Below the pieces are notes generated by a model. It saw nothing but the letters and a program-made list of their open reading frames with translations. It had not been told where the DNA came from and did not search any database. Source: Ianthella basta (taxonomy: Eukaryota; Porifera; Demospongiae; Verongiida; Ianthellidae). Taken from it: DNA of 64,000 nucleotides. The stretch spans positions 3,274,004-3,338,003 of the forward strand of contig OZ025872.1 in assembly GCA_964019415.1 (NCBI GenBank), read 5' to 3'. This document shows, one piece after another, positions 15,836 through 40,507 of this stretch; the stretch's first letter is position 1; each line of letters starts with the position of its first letter. Made by a program: the position numbers and the translations under genes.

Positions 15836-18800
15836 TATTAAATGGGTTGTGTCCTAGGGTGACACCACGTATTAAATGGGCAGTGTCCTAGGGTGACACC
15901 ACGTATTAAATGGGCAGTGTCCTAGGGGGACACCACGTATTAAATGGGCAGTGTACTAGGGGGACACCACGTATTAAATGGGGAGTGTGTTAGGTGGACA
16001 CCACGTATTAAATGGGCAGTGTCCAAGGGGGACACCACGTATTAAATGGGTAGTTTGCTAGGGGGACACCACGTATTAAATGGGCAGTGTGCTAGGGGGA
16101 CACCACGTATTAAATGGGCAGTTTGCTAGGGGGACACCACGCATTAAATGGGCAGTGTGCTAGTGGGACACCACATATTAAATGGGCAGTGTCCTAGGGG
16201 GACACCACGTATTAAATGGGCAGTGTACTAGGGAGACACCACGTATTAAATGGGCAGTGTACTAGGGGGACACCACGTATTAAATGGGCAGTGTACTAGG
16301 GAGACACCACGTATTAAATGGGCAGTGTGCTAGGGGGACACCACGTATTAAATGGGCAGTGTACTAGGGGGAAACCGCGTATTAAATGGGCAATTTGCTA
16401 GGGGGACACCACGTATTAAATGGGGAGTTTGCTAGGGGGACACTACGTATTAAATGGGGAGTTTGCTAGGGGGACACCACGTATTAAATGGGCAGTGTAC
16501 TAGGGGGACACCGCGTATTAAATGGGCAGTTTGCTAGGGGGACACCACGTATTAAATGGGGAGTGTGCTAGGGGGACACCAAGTATTAAATGGGCAGTGT
16601 CCTAGGGGGACACCACATATTAAATGGGCAGTGTACTAGGTGGACACCACGTATTAAAAGGGCAGTTTGCTAGGGGGACACCACGTATTAAAAGGGCAGT
16701 TTGCTAGGGGGACACCACGTATTAAATGGGCAGTTTGTTAGGCGGACATCACGCATTAAATGGGCAGTGTCCTAGGTGGACACTACGTATTAAATGGGCA
16801 GTGTATTTGGGGGACACCACGTATTAAATGGGCAGTTTGCTAGGGGGACACCAAGTATTAAATGGAGAGTGTGCTAGGGGGACACCACGTATTAAATGGG
16901 CAGTGTCCTAGGGTGACACCACGTATTAAATGGGCAGTGTCCTAGGGGGACACCACGTATTAAATGGGGAGTGTGCTAGGGGGACACCATGTATTAAATG
17001 GGCAGTGTACTAGGGGGACACCACGTATTAAATGGGGAGTGTGCTAGGTGGACACCACGTATTAAATGGGCAGTGTCCTAGGGGGACACCACGTATTAAA
17101 TGGGTAGTTTGCTAGGGGGACACCACGTATTAAATGGGCAGTGTGCTAGGGGGACACCATGTATTAAATGGGCAGTGTACTAGGGGGACACCCCGTATTA
17201 AATGGGCAGTGTGCTAGGGAGACACTACGTGTGAAATGGGCAGTGTGCTAGGGGGACGCCGCGTATTAAATGGGCACTTTGCTAGGGGGACACCACGTAT
17301 TAAATTGGGAGTGTGCTAGGGGGACACCACGTATTAAATGGGCAGTGCACTAGGGGGACACCGCGTATTAAATGGGCAATTTGCTAGGGGGACACCACGT
17401 ATTAAATGGGGAGTGTGCTAGGGGGACACTACGTATTAAATGGGCAGTGTACTAGGGGGACACCACGTATTAAATGGGCAGTGTTCAAGGGGGACACCAC
17501 GTATTAAATGGGCAGTGTGCTAGGGGGACACCACGTATTAAATGGGGAGTTTGCTAGGAGGACACTACGTATTAAATGGGCAGTGTACTAGGGGGACACC
17601 ACGTATTAAATGGGCAGTATGCTAGGGGGACACTACGTATTAAATGGCGAGTGTGCTAGGGGGACACCACGTATTAAATAGGCAGTGTCCTAGGTGGACA
17701 TGACGTATTAAATGGACAATTTGCTAGGGGGACACTGCGTCTTAAATGGGCAATTTGCTAGGGGGACACCACGTTATAAATGGGGAGTGTACTAGGGGGA
17801 CACTACGTATTAAATGGGCAGTGTGCTAGGGGGACACTACGTATTAAATGGGCAGTGTACTAGGGGGACACCGCGTATTAAATGGGGAGTGTGCTAGGAG
17901 GACACTACGTATTAAATGGGCAGTGTGCTAGGGGGACACCGCATCTTAAATGGGCAATTTGCTAGGGGGACACCACGTTATAAATGGGAAGTGTACTAGG
18001 GGGACACTACGTATTAAATGGGCAGTGTGCTAGAGGGACACTACGTATTAAATGGGCAGTGTACTAGGGGGACACCACGTATTAAATGGGCAGTTTGCTA
18101 GGGGGACACTACGTATTAAATGGGGAGTGTACTAGGGGGACACCACGTATTAAATGGGGAGTGTGCTAGGGGGACACCACGTATTAAATGGGCAGTGCAC
18201 TAGGGGGACACCGCGTATTAAATGGGCAAGTTGCTAGGGGGACACCACGTATTAAATGGGGAGTGTGCTAGGGGGACACTACGTATTAAATGGGCAGTGT
18301 ACTAGGGGGACACCACGTATTAAATGGTCAGTATGCTAGGGGGACACTACGTATTAAATGGGCAGTGTACTAGGGGGACACCGCGTATTAAATGGGGAGT
18401 GTGCTAGGAGGACACTACGTATTAAATGGGCAGTGTCCTAGGGGGACACCGCATCTTAAATGGGCAATTTGCTAGGGGGACACCACGTTATAAATGGGAA
18501 GTGTACTAGGGGGACACCACGTATTAAATGGGCAGTGTGCTAGAGGGACACTACGTATTAAATGGGCAGTGTACTAGGGGGACACCACGTATTAAATGGG
18601 GAGTTTGCTAGGGGGACACTACGTATTAAATGGGCAGTGTACTAGGGGGACACCACGTATTAAATGGGCAGTTTGCTAGGGGGACACTACGTATTAAATG
18701 GGGAGTGTACTAGGGGGACACCACGTATTAAATGAGCAGTGTACTAGGGGGACACCACGTATTAAATGGGGAGTGTGCTAGGGGGACACCACGTATTAAA

Positions 18801-21800
18801 CGGGCAGTGTACTAGGGGGACACCACGTATCAAATGGGGAGTGTGCTAGGTGGACACCACGTATTAAATGGGCAGTGTCCTAGGGGGACACCACGTATTA
18901 AATGGGCAGTTTGCTAGGGGGACACGTGGTGTATTAAATGGGCAGTGTGCTAGGGGGACACCACGTATTAAATGGGCAGTGTTCTAGGGGGACACCACGT
19001 ATTAAATGGGCAGTGTGCTAGGGGGACACCACGTATTAAATGGGGAGTGTGCTAGGGGGACACCACGTATTAAATGGGCAGTGTATTAGGGGGACACCGC
19101 GTATTAAATGGGCAATTTGCTAGGGGGACACCACGTTATAAATGGGGAGTGTACTAGGGGGACACTACGTATTAAATGGGCAGTGTGCTAGGGGGGCACT
19201 ACGTAATAAATGGGCAGTGTACTAGGGGGACACCACGTATTAAATGGGGAGTTTGCTAGGGGGACACTACGTATTAAATGGGCAGTGTACTAGGGGGACA
19301 CCACGTATTAAATGGGGAGTGTTCTAGGGGGACACCCCGTATTAAATGGGGAGTGTGCTAGGTGGACACCACGTATTAAATGGGCAGTGTACTAGGGGGA
19401 CATCGCGTATTAAATGAGCAATTTGCTAGGGGGACACCACGTATTAAATGGGGAGTGTGCTAGGGGGACACTGCGTATTAAATGGGCAGTGTGCTAGGGG
19501 GATACCACGTATTAAATGGGCAGTGTCCTAGCGGGACACCACGTATTAAATGGGGAGTGTGCTAGGGGGACACCACGTATTAAATGGGCAGTGTACTAGG
19601 GGGACACCACGTATTAAATGGGGAGTGTGCTAGGGGGACACGACGTATTAAATGGGCAGTGTGCTAGGGGGACACCACGTATTAAATTGGCAGTTTGCTA
19701 GGGGGACACCATGTATTAAATGGGGAGTGTGCTAGGGGGACACCACGTATTAAATGGGGAGTGTACTAGGGGGACACCACGTATTAAATGGGCAGTGTGC
19801 TAGGGGGACACCACGTATTAAATGGGGAGTGTGCTAGGGGGACACGACGTATTAAATGGGCAGTGTGCTAGGGGGACGCCGCGTATTAAATGGGCACTTT
19901 GCTAGGGGGACACCACGTATTAAATGCGGAGTGTGCTAGGGGGACACTACGTATTAAATGGGCAGTGTACTAGGGGGGCACCGCGTATTAAATGGGCACT
20001 TTGCTAGGGGGGCACCACGTATTAAATGGGGAGTGTGCTAGGGGGACACTACGTATTAAATGGGCAGTGTACTAGGGGGACACCGCGTATAAAATGGGCA
20101 ATTTGCTAGGGGGACACCACGTATTAAATGGGGAGTGTCCTAGTGGGGACACCACGTATTAAATGGGCAGTGTCCTAGGGGGACACCACGTATTAAATGG
20201 GCAGTTTGCTAGGGGGACACTACGTATTAAATGGGGAGTGTACTAGGGGGACACCAGGTATTAAATGGGGAGTGTACTAGGGGGACACCACGTATTAAAT
20301 GGGCAGTGTGCTAGGGGGACACCACGTATTAAATGGGGAGTGTGCTAGGGGGACACGACGTATTAAATGGACAGTGTGCTAGGGGGACGCCGCGTATTAA
20401 ATGGGCACTTTGCTAGGGGGACACCACGTATTAAATGGGGAGTGTGCTAGGGGGACAGCACGTATTAAATGGGCACTTTGCTAGGGGGGCACCACGTATT
20501 AAATGGGGAGTGTCCTAGTGGGGACACCACGTATTAAATGGGCAGTGTCCTAGGGGGACACCACGTATTAAATGGGCAGTTTGCTAGGGGGACACTACGT
20601 ATTAAATGGGCAGTGTACTAGGGGGACACCACGTATTAAATGGGGAGTTTGCTAGGGGGACACTACGTATTAAATGGGCAGTGTACTAGGGGGACACCAC
20701 ATATTAAATGGGCAGTTTGCTAGGGGGACACCACGTATTAAATGGGGAGTGTGCTAGGGGGACACCGCGTATTAAATTGGCAGTGTACTAGGGGACACCA
20801 CGTATTAAATGGGCAGTGTCCTAGCGGGACACCACGTATTAAATGGGGAGTGTGCTAGGGGGACACCACGTATTAAATGGGCAGTGTACTAGGGGGACAC
20901 CACGTATTAAATGGGCAGTGTGCTAGGGGGACTCCACGTATTAAATGGGGAGTGTGCTAGGGGGACACTACGTATTAAATGGGCAGTGTCCTAGGGGGAC
21001 ACCGCGTATTAAATGGGCAGTGTGCTAGGGGGACACCACGTATTAAATGGGCAGTGTACTAGGGGGACACCACGTATTAAATGGGCAGTGTACTAGGGGG
21101 ACACTACGTATTAAATGGGGAGTGTGCTAGTGGGGACACCACGTATTAAATGGGCAGTGTCCTAGGGGGACACCACGTATTAAATGGGCAGTTTGCTAGG
21201 GGGACACTACGTATTAAATGGGCAGTGTACTAGGGGGACACCGCGTATTAAATGGGCAGTGTGCTAGGGGGACAGCACGTATTAAATGGGCACTTTGCTA
21301 GGGGGGCACCACGTATTAAATGGGGAGTGTCCTAGTGGGGACACCACGTATTAAATGGGCAGTGTCCTAGGGGGACACCACGTATTAAATGGGCAGTTTG
21401 CTAGGGGGACACTACGTATTAAATGGGCAGTGTACTAGGGGGACACCACGTATTAAATGGGGAGTTTGCTAGGGGGACTCTACGTATTAAATGGGCAGTG
21501 TACTAGGGGGACACCACATATTAAATGGGCAGTTTGCTAGGGGGACACCACGTATTAAATGGGGAGTGTGCTAGGGGGACACCGCGTATTAAATTGGCAG
21601 TGTACTAGGGGACACCACGTATTAAATGGGCAGTGTCCTAGCGGGACACCACGTATTAAATGGGGAGTGTGCTAGGGGGACACCACGTATTAAATGGGCA
21701 GTGTACTAGGGGGACACCACGTATTAAATGGGCAGTGTGCTAGGGGGACTCCACGTATTAAATGGGGAGTGTGCTAGGGGGACACTACGTATTAAATGGG

Positions 21801-22718
21801 CAGTGTACTAGGGGGACACCGCGTATTAAATGGGCAGTGTGCTAAGGGGACACCACGTATTAAATGGGCAGTGTACTAGGGGGACACCACGTATTTAATG
21901 GGGAGTGTGCTAGGGGGACACTACGTAATAAATGGGCAGTGCACTAGGGGGACACCACGTATTAAATGGGCAGTTTGCTAGGGGGACACCACGTATTAAA
22001 TGGGGAGTGTGCTAGGGGGACACCGCGTATTAAATTGGCAGTGTACTAGGGGACACCACGTATTAAATTGGCAGTGTCCTAGCGGGACACCACGTATTAA
22101 ATGGGGAGTGTGCTAGGAGGACACCACGTATTAAATGGGCAGTGTACTAGGGGGACACCACGTATTAAATGGGCAGTGTTCTAGGGGGACACCACGTATT
22201 AAATGGGGAGTGTGCTAGGGGGACACTACGTATTAAATGGGCAGTGTACTAGGGGGACACCGCGTATTAAATGGGCAGTGTGCTAGGGGGGACACCACGT
22301 ATTAAATGGGCAGTGTACTAGGGGGACACCACGTATTAAATGGGGAGTGTGGTAGGGGGACACTACGTATTAAATGGGCAGTGTACTAGGGGGACACCGC
22401 GTATTAAATGGGCAATTTGCTAGGGGGACACCACGTATTAAATGGGGAGTGTCCTAGTGGGGACACCACGTATTAAATGGGCAGTGTGCTAGGTGGGCAC
22501 CACTTATTAAATGGGCAGTGTCCTAGGGGGACACTACGTATTAAATGGGCAGTGTACTAGGGGGACACTACGTATTAAATGGGCAGTGTCCTAGGGGGAC
22601 ACCACGTATTAAATGGTAGTGTCCTAGGGGGACACTACGTATTAAATGGGCAGTGTCCTAGGGGGACACTACGTATTAAATTGGCAGTGTACTAGGTGGA
22701 CACCACGTATTAAATGGT

Positions 22719-22873
22719 AGCTGTGGGGTGGGTTGTACAAATGTGTGAGGTGTAGTGCTAACAGCTAGACTCCATAGTGACAAAGATGACACACTAGCCC
22801 CAGGTGGTGGGACATCTTTGGGCTATATCACACAAGGGAGCACTCTTTACAGACATATGAGACAGAAGGTGTG

Positions 22874-22930
<57 letters not shown>

Positions 22931-23598
22931 CAACTTAGTACACACAAAAGTTGCAAAATAACAAAGGTAAGGAGAGTGGGAGAGCACAGACAGGGTCAGG
23001 ACAACTGACCCAAACAGAACATGGCTGTAACAGGCTTTGAATACACTTGATAGACACCACTCAATTCCCAAGAGGTTACAAACAAACTTCAAAGAGTCCA
23101 CTCTTAGATCAAGTTTACCAAACACTTGACCACATTTGTCACCTCTGTGCAGAGCTGAGGTCAAAGGCACTGCCTCCTATCAACCATGCACACTGCGACA
23201 AGAGTCTTTGTGCAGGCAAGTAAAGAAGGATGAGGGGACGTGCTGAGAGAGACAAGGATCATGACAGGCTTTAGCTCCACTCAAAGAGGTTCTGATGGAA
23301 GCTCTTCTGTGTGAAGACTATGACCATACACAAGTGGTAGCCACTTTCAGTGAGTCAGTAACTTCTTTAAAGTGCTCTCGGAGAACTGCATTCCAACTTA
23401 ACCCATGTCATGGCACATTCTGTAATGTACGTATGTCACAACTGTTCAAAGCAGGGGACTTTTGTAACCTAGGATACGGGAAGGTGTTTGTAAGAGTTGC
23501 AACATCTCCCATTGGTCTACTCTGAGGTAATGAGGAACAGCAGGTTTGGAAGGTACGTAAGATTGTGCAACCATTGTAATCTGATTGGTGCATGTGAC
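22719..23598. repeat. Duplicated segment, copy A (partial)
   Basis: This segment begins directly after the last 34-bp monomer with AGCTGTGGGGTGGGTTG. It matches 57315-58251 (copy B) and 62191-63068 (copy C) nearly base for base. It contains a (GT)n run and a 76-codon open frame at 23295-23525 that differs from copies B and C at two residues. Homology to B and C stops after GCATGTGAC at 23598. Copy A therefore lacks the second half of the unit, which carries the Roc fragment and the 58-bp repeats. No convincing gene was seen in it. Confidence 0.9.
22875..22928. repeat. (GT)n microsatellite
   Basis: Uninterrupted GT dinucleotides inside copy A. The same site carries longer runs in copies B and C. 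Confidence 0.95.
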
Positions 23599-23619
23599 AA
23601 TGTGTTGATTTGTTCTCAC

Positions 23620-24133
23620 CAAATCTCTGTCGAGAGTTCTTTGACTTGAGTCCATCTGCCACGTACCCAAACAGTTTGGGTGGAGCATAGAAGCAGCAGA
23701 TCTGGTCAAACAGAGCACGAACCTCCTTGCGAACTGCATCCTTCGCATCGCCACTCTGGAGGTGGTAAGGAGGGGAATTCCCCAGCAACATTACAGTTTA
23801 AACAAGCCAGAAGCACATAAAGACTGCACAACAGAGATGTGATGCCTTCTACAATTGCCAAATTGCTCACTCTCCAGTGTGCATACGTACCTTTATGACA
23901 AGGAAGGGTAAGAAAGCTGTTGCCTCAAAGTCACTCATCCGGTACTTCTCCTTGATGAGGAGGGCAAAGAGGGAGGAGAGGAACTCAAGGCACTTTAGGT
24001 TCACTGTGGTGTTGGTGTCACAGAACCTGGGAGGGGAGGAGGGGAGAGGGAGAGGGATCAAGGGAGGGTCTACCATATTAGAGACACACATGGGAATAGA
24101 TATACTGCAAATGAAAGACACTTGTACATGGGT

Positions 24134-24208
<75 letters not shown>

Positions 24209-25374
24209 GTGTGTGTGTGTATCTGTGCACATCCCCTCACCTCAGAGTCACCCATTTGAGCAGGAGGTCCCCACATGCAATGGCCTCTGCCCCATACTGA
24301 GCACTACCACTGACACACTGCAGCACAAGAGGGGAGCACCACACTCACTACCAGGGACACACTAAAGTACTCACATGCATACAGTGTTTCCTTATACATG
24401 TATGTACATGTAACTGGAGCAATGTGGAGCAGTAGTCCACCAAGTTGAACACAACATATACTGTACAAAGTATTCCAGTGTTACCACAACTACACAATTG
24501 AGGCAGCAAACAGCTATCAACAGTAGTTACGTACTTCAGCTCAGCCAGTATTGTACCAAGTGGTGGTCTACTGTATCAACTGTCCTCTCAGCTACTAACA
24601 AGTTGTGTCCGTGTCTATGTACAGTGTATGTATGTACGTATGTATGTACAGGAGTGTGTGTGCATATGACGTCCTGTTCTACACTCTATACAATAAATAC
24701 ACACATCACGCACCTCTTTGAGTGTGCCCAGAGCAGTAATGTGGTGCTTGAAGTCGTCGTGAAAGAGCTGAGTCAGCAGTGGCCGTGAGACACATGGCTG
24801 CATCTGATCTTTGAGCTGTTCAATAAACTCACTCCGTGGAGTCGAAAAGCTCCACTTTAAAACCTGCAAATGGGAATGAAAACGAGTCTAAAACATACAA
24901 TACACTGTACACACATACATACATGTAGCTGCAACATGTGTAACTGCTCACATTAGTCTTGTAAACACTTGTACATACACAGCCACACAAAACTGACCTT
25001 GAAGTTCTGTTCATCTTTCTGCCTCTGCTGCATGGTGGGACCCTCGTGAGTGGTGGTCTGAAGTCTTCTTCTGCTTCTTTGCCCTTATTCGATGCTCCCT
25101 TCTTGCTCACTGCCTTTGTGCCCGCCTTGGCTGGCCCCTACATCCTCACCCCTCACTCTCACACCCTCCCCTCACACACCTTCAGCTTGCCCGCCTGCCG
25201 TGCCTTTGCCTCATAGCCGACTCGAACCATGACTAGAGGCAGTACCGTCTGGCTGTGTTTCCTCACCTCCCCCGAGCGGTCCTCCAAGCAGGACAGCAAC
25301 GGGGGAATGATGGAGGATAACTCTGAGGGGAGCTTGCCTGCCTCTGGGAGCTTCTCGGCTAGCCATTGGAGGAG
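23620..25374 (-). CDS. CKAP5/XMAP215-family TOG protein, internal fragment (six exons)
   Basis: Six minus-strand exons at 25180-25374, 24998-25137, 24714-24863, 24241-24317, 23891-24026 and 23620-23755 join through GT-AG introns. The translation follows the end of TOG4 through the middle of TOG5 of CKAP5/XMAP215. Signatures are LLQWLAEKLP and SCLEDRSGEVRK (TOG4 end), VLKWSFSTP (TOG5 start), LLLKWVTLRFCDTNT, EATAFLPFLVIK and KDAVRKEVRALFDQ, then SKNSRQR. Family members are plus-end microtubule polymerases of about 2000 residues that bind tubulin through TOG HEAT arrays. Only about 280 residues are here. TOG1-3 exons are absent upstream, where another gene ends. The rest of TOG5 is absent downstream, where copy A and the satellite begin. 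The intron between the first two exons is 42 nt. Exon 24998-25137 is 140 bp and needs one more base to keep frame. It is probably a truncated copy or pseudogene, or else the edge of a misassembly. Confidence 0.85.
24136..24220. repeat. (GT)n microsatellite in CKAP5-like intron
   Basis: GT repeat on the plus strand, with one GC interruption, between exons 24241-24317 and 23891-24026. In the sense of the gene it is (CA)n, the reverse of the usual orientation in this window. Confidence 0.95.
24998..25137 (-). pseudogene. CKAP5-like linker exon with one-base frame break
   Basis: The exon starts after ATGTAG with GPAKAGTKAVSKKGASNKGK, a Lys/Ala-rich linker typical of the region between TOG4 and TOG5. 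It ends with MQQRQKDEQNFK in a different frame, joined to VLKWSF of the next exon. Flanking phases require 141 bp but the exon is 140 bp. The break lies roughly at 25030-25090. Confidence 0.7.
25180..25374 (-). CDS. CKAP5-like exon, end of TOG4
   Basis: This is 65 codons in phase 0, from acceptor TCTCCCAG to donor AAG/GTGTGTGAG. It encodes LLQWLAEKLP, SCLEDRSGEVRK and VGYEAKARQAGKLK, which align with the last helices of TOG4 and the start of the linker in CKAP5. An internal GAG/GTGAGG looks like a donor but reads through in the family frame. Confidence 0.82.
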
Positions 25375-25525
25375 CTGGGAGAAAGGAGGAACGGAGAGCT
25401 AGACTGATGGCAATCGAGTCGATTGATCCGCGTCCGGCATCTTCACTGATATATACTTCCATTAACAGATAAGACAGCGCTAAGATTAGTTTTTACAGTG
25501 TTAACGTCCCTGCAAGAGTACTTAC

Positions 25526-25633
25526 TAGGGAGCGGAGGGAGACGCAGCCTTTCCTCGTCTGTGCACGATGTACGTACAAGGACAACCTCTTGCATCGGCC
25601 ATTTTTGGGGAGACGGCCGACAATGAATGTCAT
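25526..25633 (-). CDS. Candidate first exon feeding the CKAP5-like fragment
   Basis: An ATG at 25633 opens 36 codons (MTFIVGRLPKNGRCKRL...) ending at a strong donor CTA/GTAAGT at 25526. The donor is in phase 0 and 151 bp before the phase-0 acceptor of the TOG4 exon, so the two join in frame. The peptide resembles nothing I recognise and is not the normal CKAP5 N-terminus. If used, it would start an N-truncated TOG protein about 100 bp downstream of the previous gene's poly(A) signal. An open frame in phase continues up to an ATG at 25690. Confidence 0.35.
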
Positions 25634-25730
25634 TATATCAGCTGACGACCAAGGACATAACAGTGTTTCGTGTGTAAGCGGACCATGCATTATGAGCTAC
25701 GTAGTCTGGGCGATCTGCAGAGATCAAAAG

Positions 25731-25736
25731 TTTAAT
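25731..25736 (-). promoter_or_regulatory. Candidate poly(A) signal ATTAAA
   Basis: ATTAAA on the minus strand, 108 nt beyond the TGA of the terminal coiled-coil exon. It is the best poly(A) signal before the next minus-strand unit starts at about 25690. Confidence 0.45.
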
Positions 25737-25843
25737 TATGAGACAATCAAGAAAACTAGTGATAAAGAAAGACTTCGTGTTTGTGACATGCTCATAAACT
25801 AGAAGGGCTCACCATACACACAAGACACACAACACAAAACGGT

Positions 25844-38433
<12,590 letters not shown>

Positions 38434-39651
38434 CTAAATAAAGTATGTAAATCAAGTACATGGAAGGGAAGAGGAAGATTTGACTCAAACAAGCAAGAAA
38501 AATACTAGGAGATAAACAAAGAACGTTTCAGTGAAAGGATTAACTACCCAACAAATGCCTAGGAAAGCTTTTAGGGCCTTCATTGCTGCCAGCCGTCCGC
38601 AGCCATCCTACAGTACTTAGCCTCAGCTCACTGGTCCGTATCTTTAAAGTACACAAACAAAATGATGGAGCCCAGGAAATGCCACTAAAGATAGGAATTT
38701 CTTGGCAAACCATCCATGTCAGTTGAATCCAGGTCCACAGACAGTACCAAATGTCACTCTGCCATTATTTTCTCAGGCTTGGGGTCATATAGTGTTCTAG
38801 GTCAACTGCGTGAGTGGCAAAGATTCTGACTGACAGACAGACAGACCAAAACAATCGCTTTACCTGCCTTGCCCTACATGCATGGGGTAATAATGCATGT
38901 TGAAGTGCTACTAGCCAATTCACTTGAACAAAAGGGTTAATTTGATAGTGACATAGGAACGTGACAAAATTACCAAGAGTTCTAACTTTACCTATTTAAC
39001 TGTTGGTTTGCTAGATCCTCTGGGATAGAGAGCACACTGATCGGCATGACAAAACTAGTTAATTGAACTCCCATCAAACTGATTGGTAATGAAATTTGCC
39101 ATGATTTCCCAATTGACCGACATTAAATATGCATGTACATTTGCTCCGACCACATATTTAAACATCAAGTGGATGGGACTAATGCACATCTAACTCATGG
39201 TCGCACAATGTACATTGCAATGTGTATTGGATGTACATGTAATGTGGATATGCCTCTAATTCATGAATGGTTGCTTCACTAATATGCAGATATACATTCA
39301 GTGTAAGCATTTTATTATCAGTTGAATAAATGGGCTGACAGTGTGTGATTTGGAGATCTTATAAGTGTACATCACACCAGTCCTATATCAGTAGGTTTGG
39401 ACTGCAGCAGTGAGCAAACAACATCTGAGCCGCAATAGAGAAAAGCACAATAGTGCAAAGCTGTTGACTTAAGGCTATCTTAAATGTGGAAACTAGAACG
39501 GAACATGATCTGAACTGGCAGTGATGTATAGGGAAGGGTCCTCATGACAAACCAACCTAAGATAGACCACACAAAGTTATTGTCAGCACCACCACATGCA
39601 GGAGGTTAGAATCGATACTGCAGACAAGACATGACAACAAAGTACTCTCAC
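38434..39651. other. 1.2-kb stretch without a supported gene
   Basis: A/T-rich, with a minus-strand AATAAA near 39314 that could end an upstream transcript. No coding exon was recognised on either strand. Confidence 0.45.
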
Positions 39652-39753
39652 CTTCTCAGCGTCACCCGGGTCACAACCATACTGGTCAACGAGAAAGCGC
39701 ACAAGGCCCGAGAGACCGGCTGCTTGTGCTAACTGCACAGGTGTCCTGCCCAA
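39652..39753 (-). CDS. Ankyrin-repeat exon
   Basis: This is 34 codons, phase 0. It encodes LGRTPVQLAQAAGLSGLVRF and LVDQYGCDPGDAEK. It is a sister of 36384-36485, with the same acceptor TTCCTGCAG. Confidence 0.82.
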
Positions 39754-40507
39754 CTGCAGGAAACAGAGATGGATACACAAGAGTGATAGAGAGAACGCAA
39801 GGCTGACAGATCACTGAACAATAATAATTAGGACACAACTTGGGGTTTGTGAATCCACCCCAAATCCATCCACCCTTACGTATGTAGTACCTATACTTCT
39901 TTCACATGTATATACGTACTTCCCATGAGATACACAGCTGCACGGCTGTATCTTTGGAGGATAATTCACAGGTCTAGCACAAACGCACACACACAAGCGC
40001 ATTTTCATACATATTGTGGTTAAGTTTGTGTGCACACTGAAAGCATTCAGGCTGCAATTTTACGAGTACAAATTAAATGTTAAGGAAAGATCAATGGGGA
40101 TAGTTCACAATACCACTGGCCTGTGTGTAGTGGTGAAATTAAGCCTTTGTAACGCCATAATCCAAAGAATAGTAGTTATTGCAATCAGGGCTAACATGCA
40201 GTTGATGCCATAATATCTCACGATCACAAATCAAATGGAGTCTTGAGTCTTGTACTATCACTTATAGACAACATGGATACTAATAGTGTGTCCTGGTCTA
40301 TTTGTAGACTGTCTTGGGTGAGGAGATCAGTTGCTATGTACTAGCAATCAAAGAAACCAGATTGCATTGCATGACCAAGGTATTGACTTCTAGTTAATAA
40401 TAGATGGATTCGACCAACCATTGAAATTTGCAGTTACACAGCACACAACCAACTACGGGCCCTAATGCACATTGCAAGACACCTTTCGGTATAACACAAA
40501 GACTCAC
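39754..40507. other. Intron, no gene seen
   Basis: No recognisable exon, repeat array or RNA gene. The end near 40440 is shared with 36720 as part of the internal duplication. Confidence 0.5.

Larger units (their letters stand above)
1..22718. repeat. 34-bp satellite array 1 (about 668 monomers)
   Basis: The whole stretch is head-to-tail copies of a 34-bp monomer. Landmarks in each copy are ACGTATTAAATGGG, then AGTGTACTAGGGGGACAC. Single monomers of 33 or 35 bp occur, for example around 8070 and 13165. Variation is concentrated at a few positions: cAc/tAc before CGTA, GGGc/GGGg, and TAC/TGC/TCC/TTT before CTAGG. The monomer length is not a multiple of three and contains TAA and TAG, so no long reading frame crosses the array. 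It ends abruptly at TATTAAATGGT followed by unique sequence. The left end is cut by the window edge. There are no spacers, no inverted symmetry and no coding signal. Confidence 0.98.

Noticed and set aside
1..22718. CRISPR-like array (34-bp repeats)
   Set aside because: Repeats are contiguous with no spacers, the sequence is eukaryotic, and there are no cas genes.
1..22718. Telomeric repeat
   Set aside because: The monomer is 34 bp and lacks a TTAGGG-type unit. The array is internal on the right side, with unique sequence after it.
23295..23525. 76-codon frame conserved in copies A, B and C
   Set aside because: Conservation is explained by recent DNA duplication (flanks are equally conserved). 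No domain, splice sites or start context supports it.
25493..25690. Full 65-codon frame as an independent small gene
   Set aside because: The strong GTAAGT donor inside it, in phase with the TOG4 exon, makes a spliced first exon the better reading. Kept only as a low-confidence exon.
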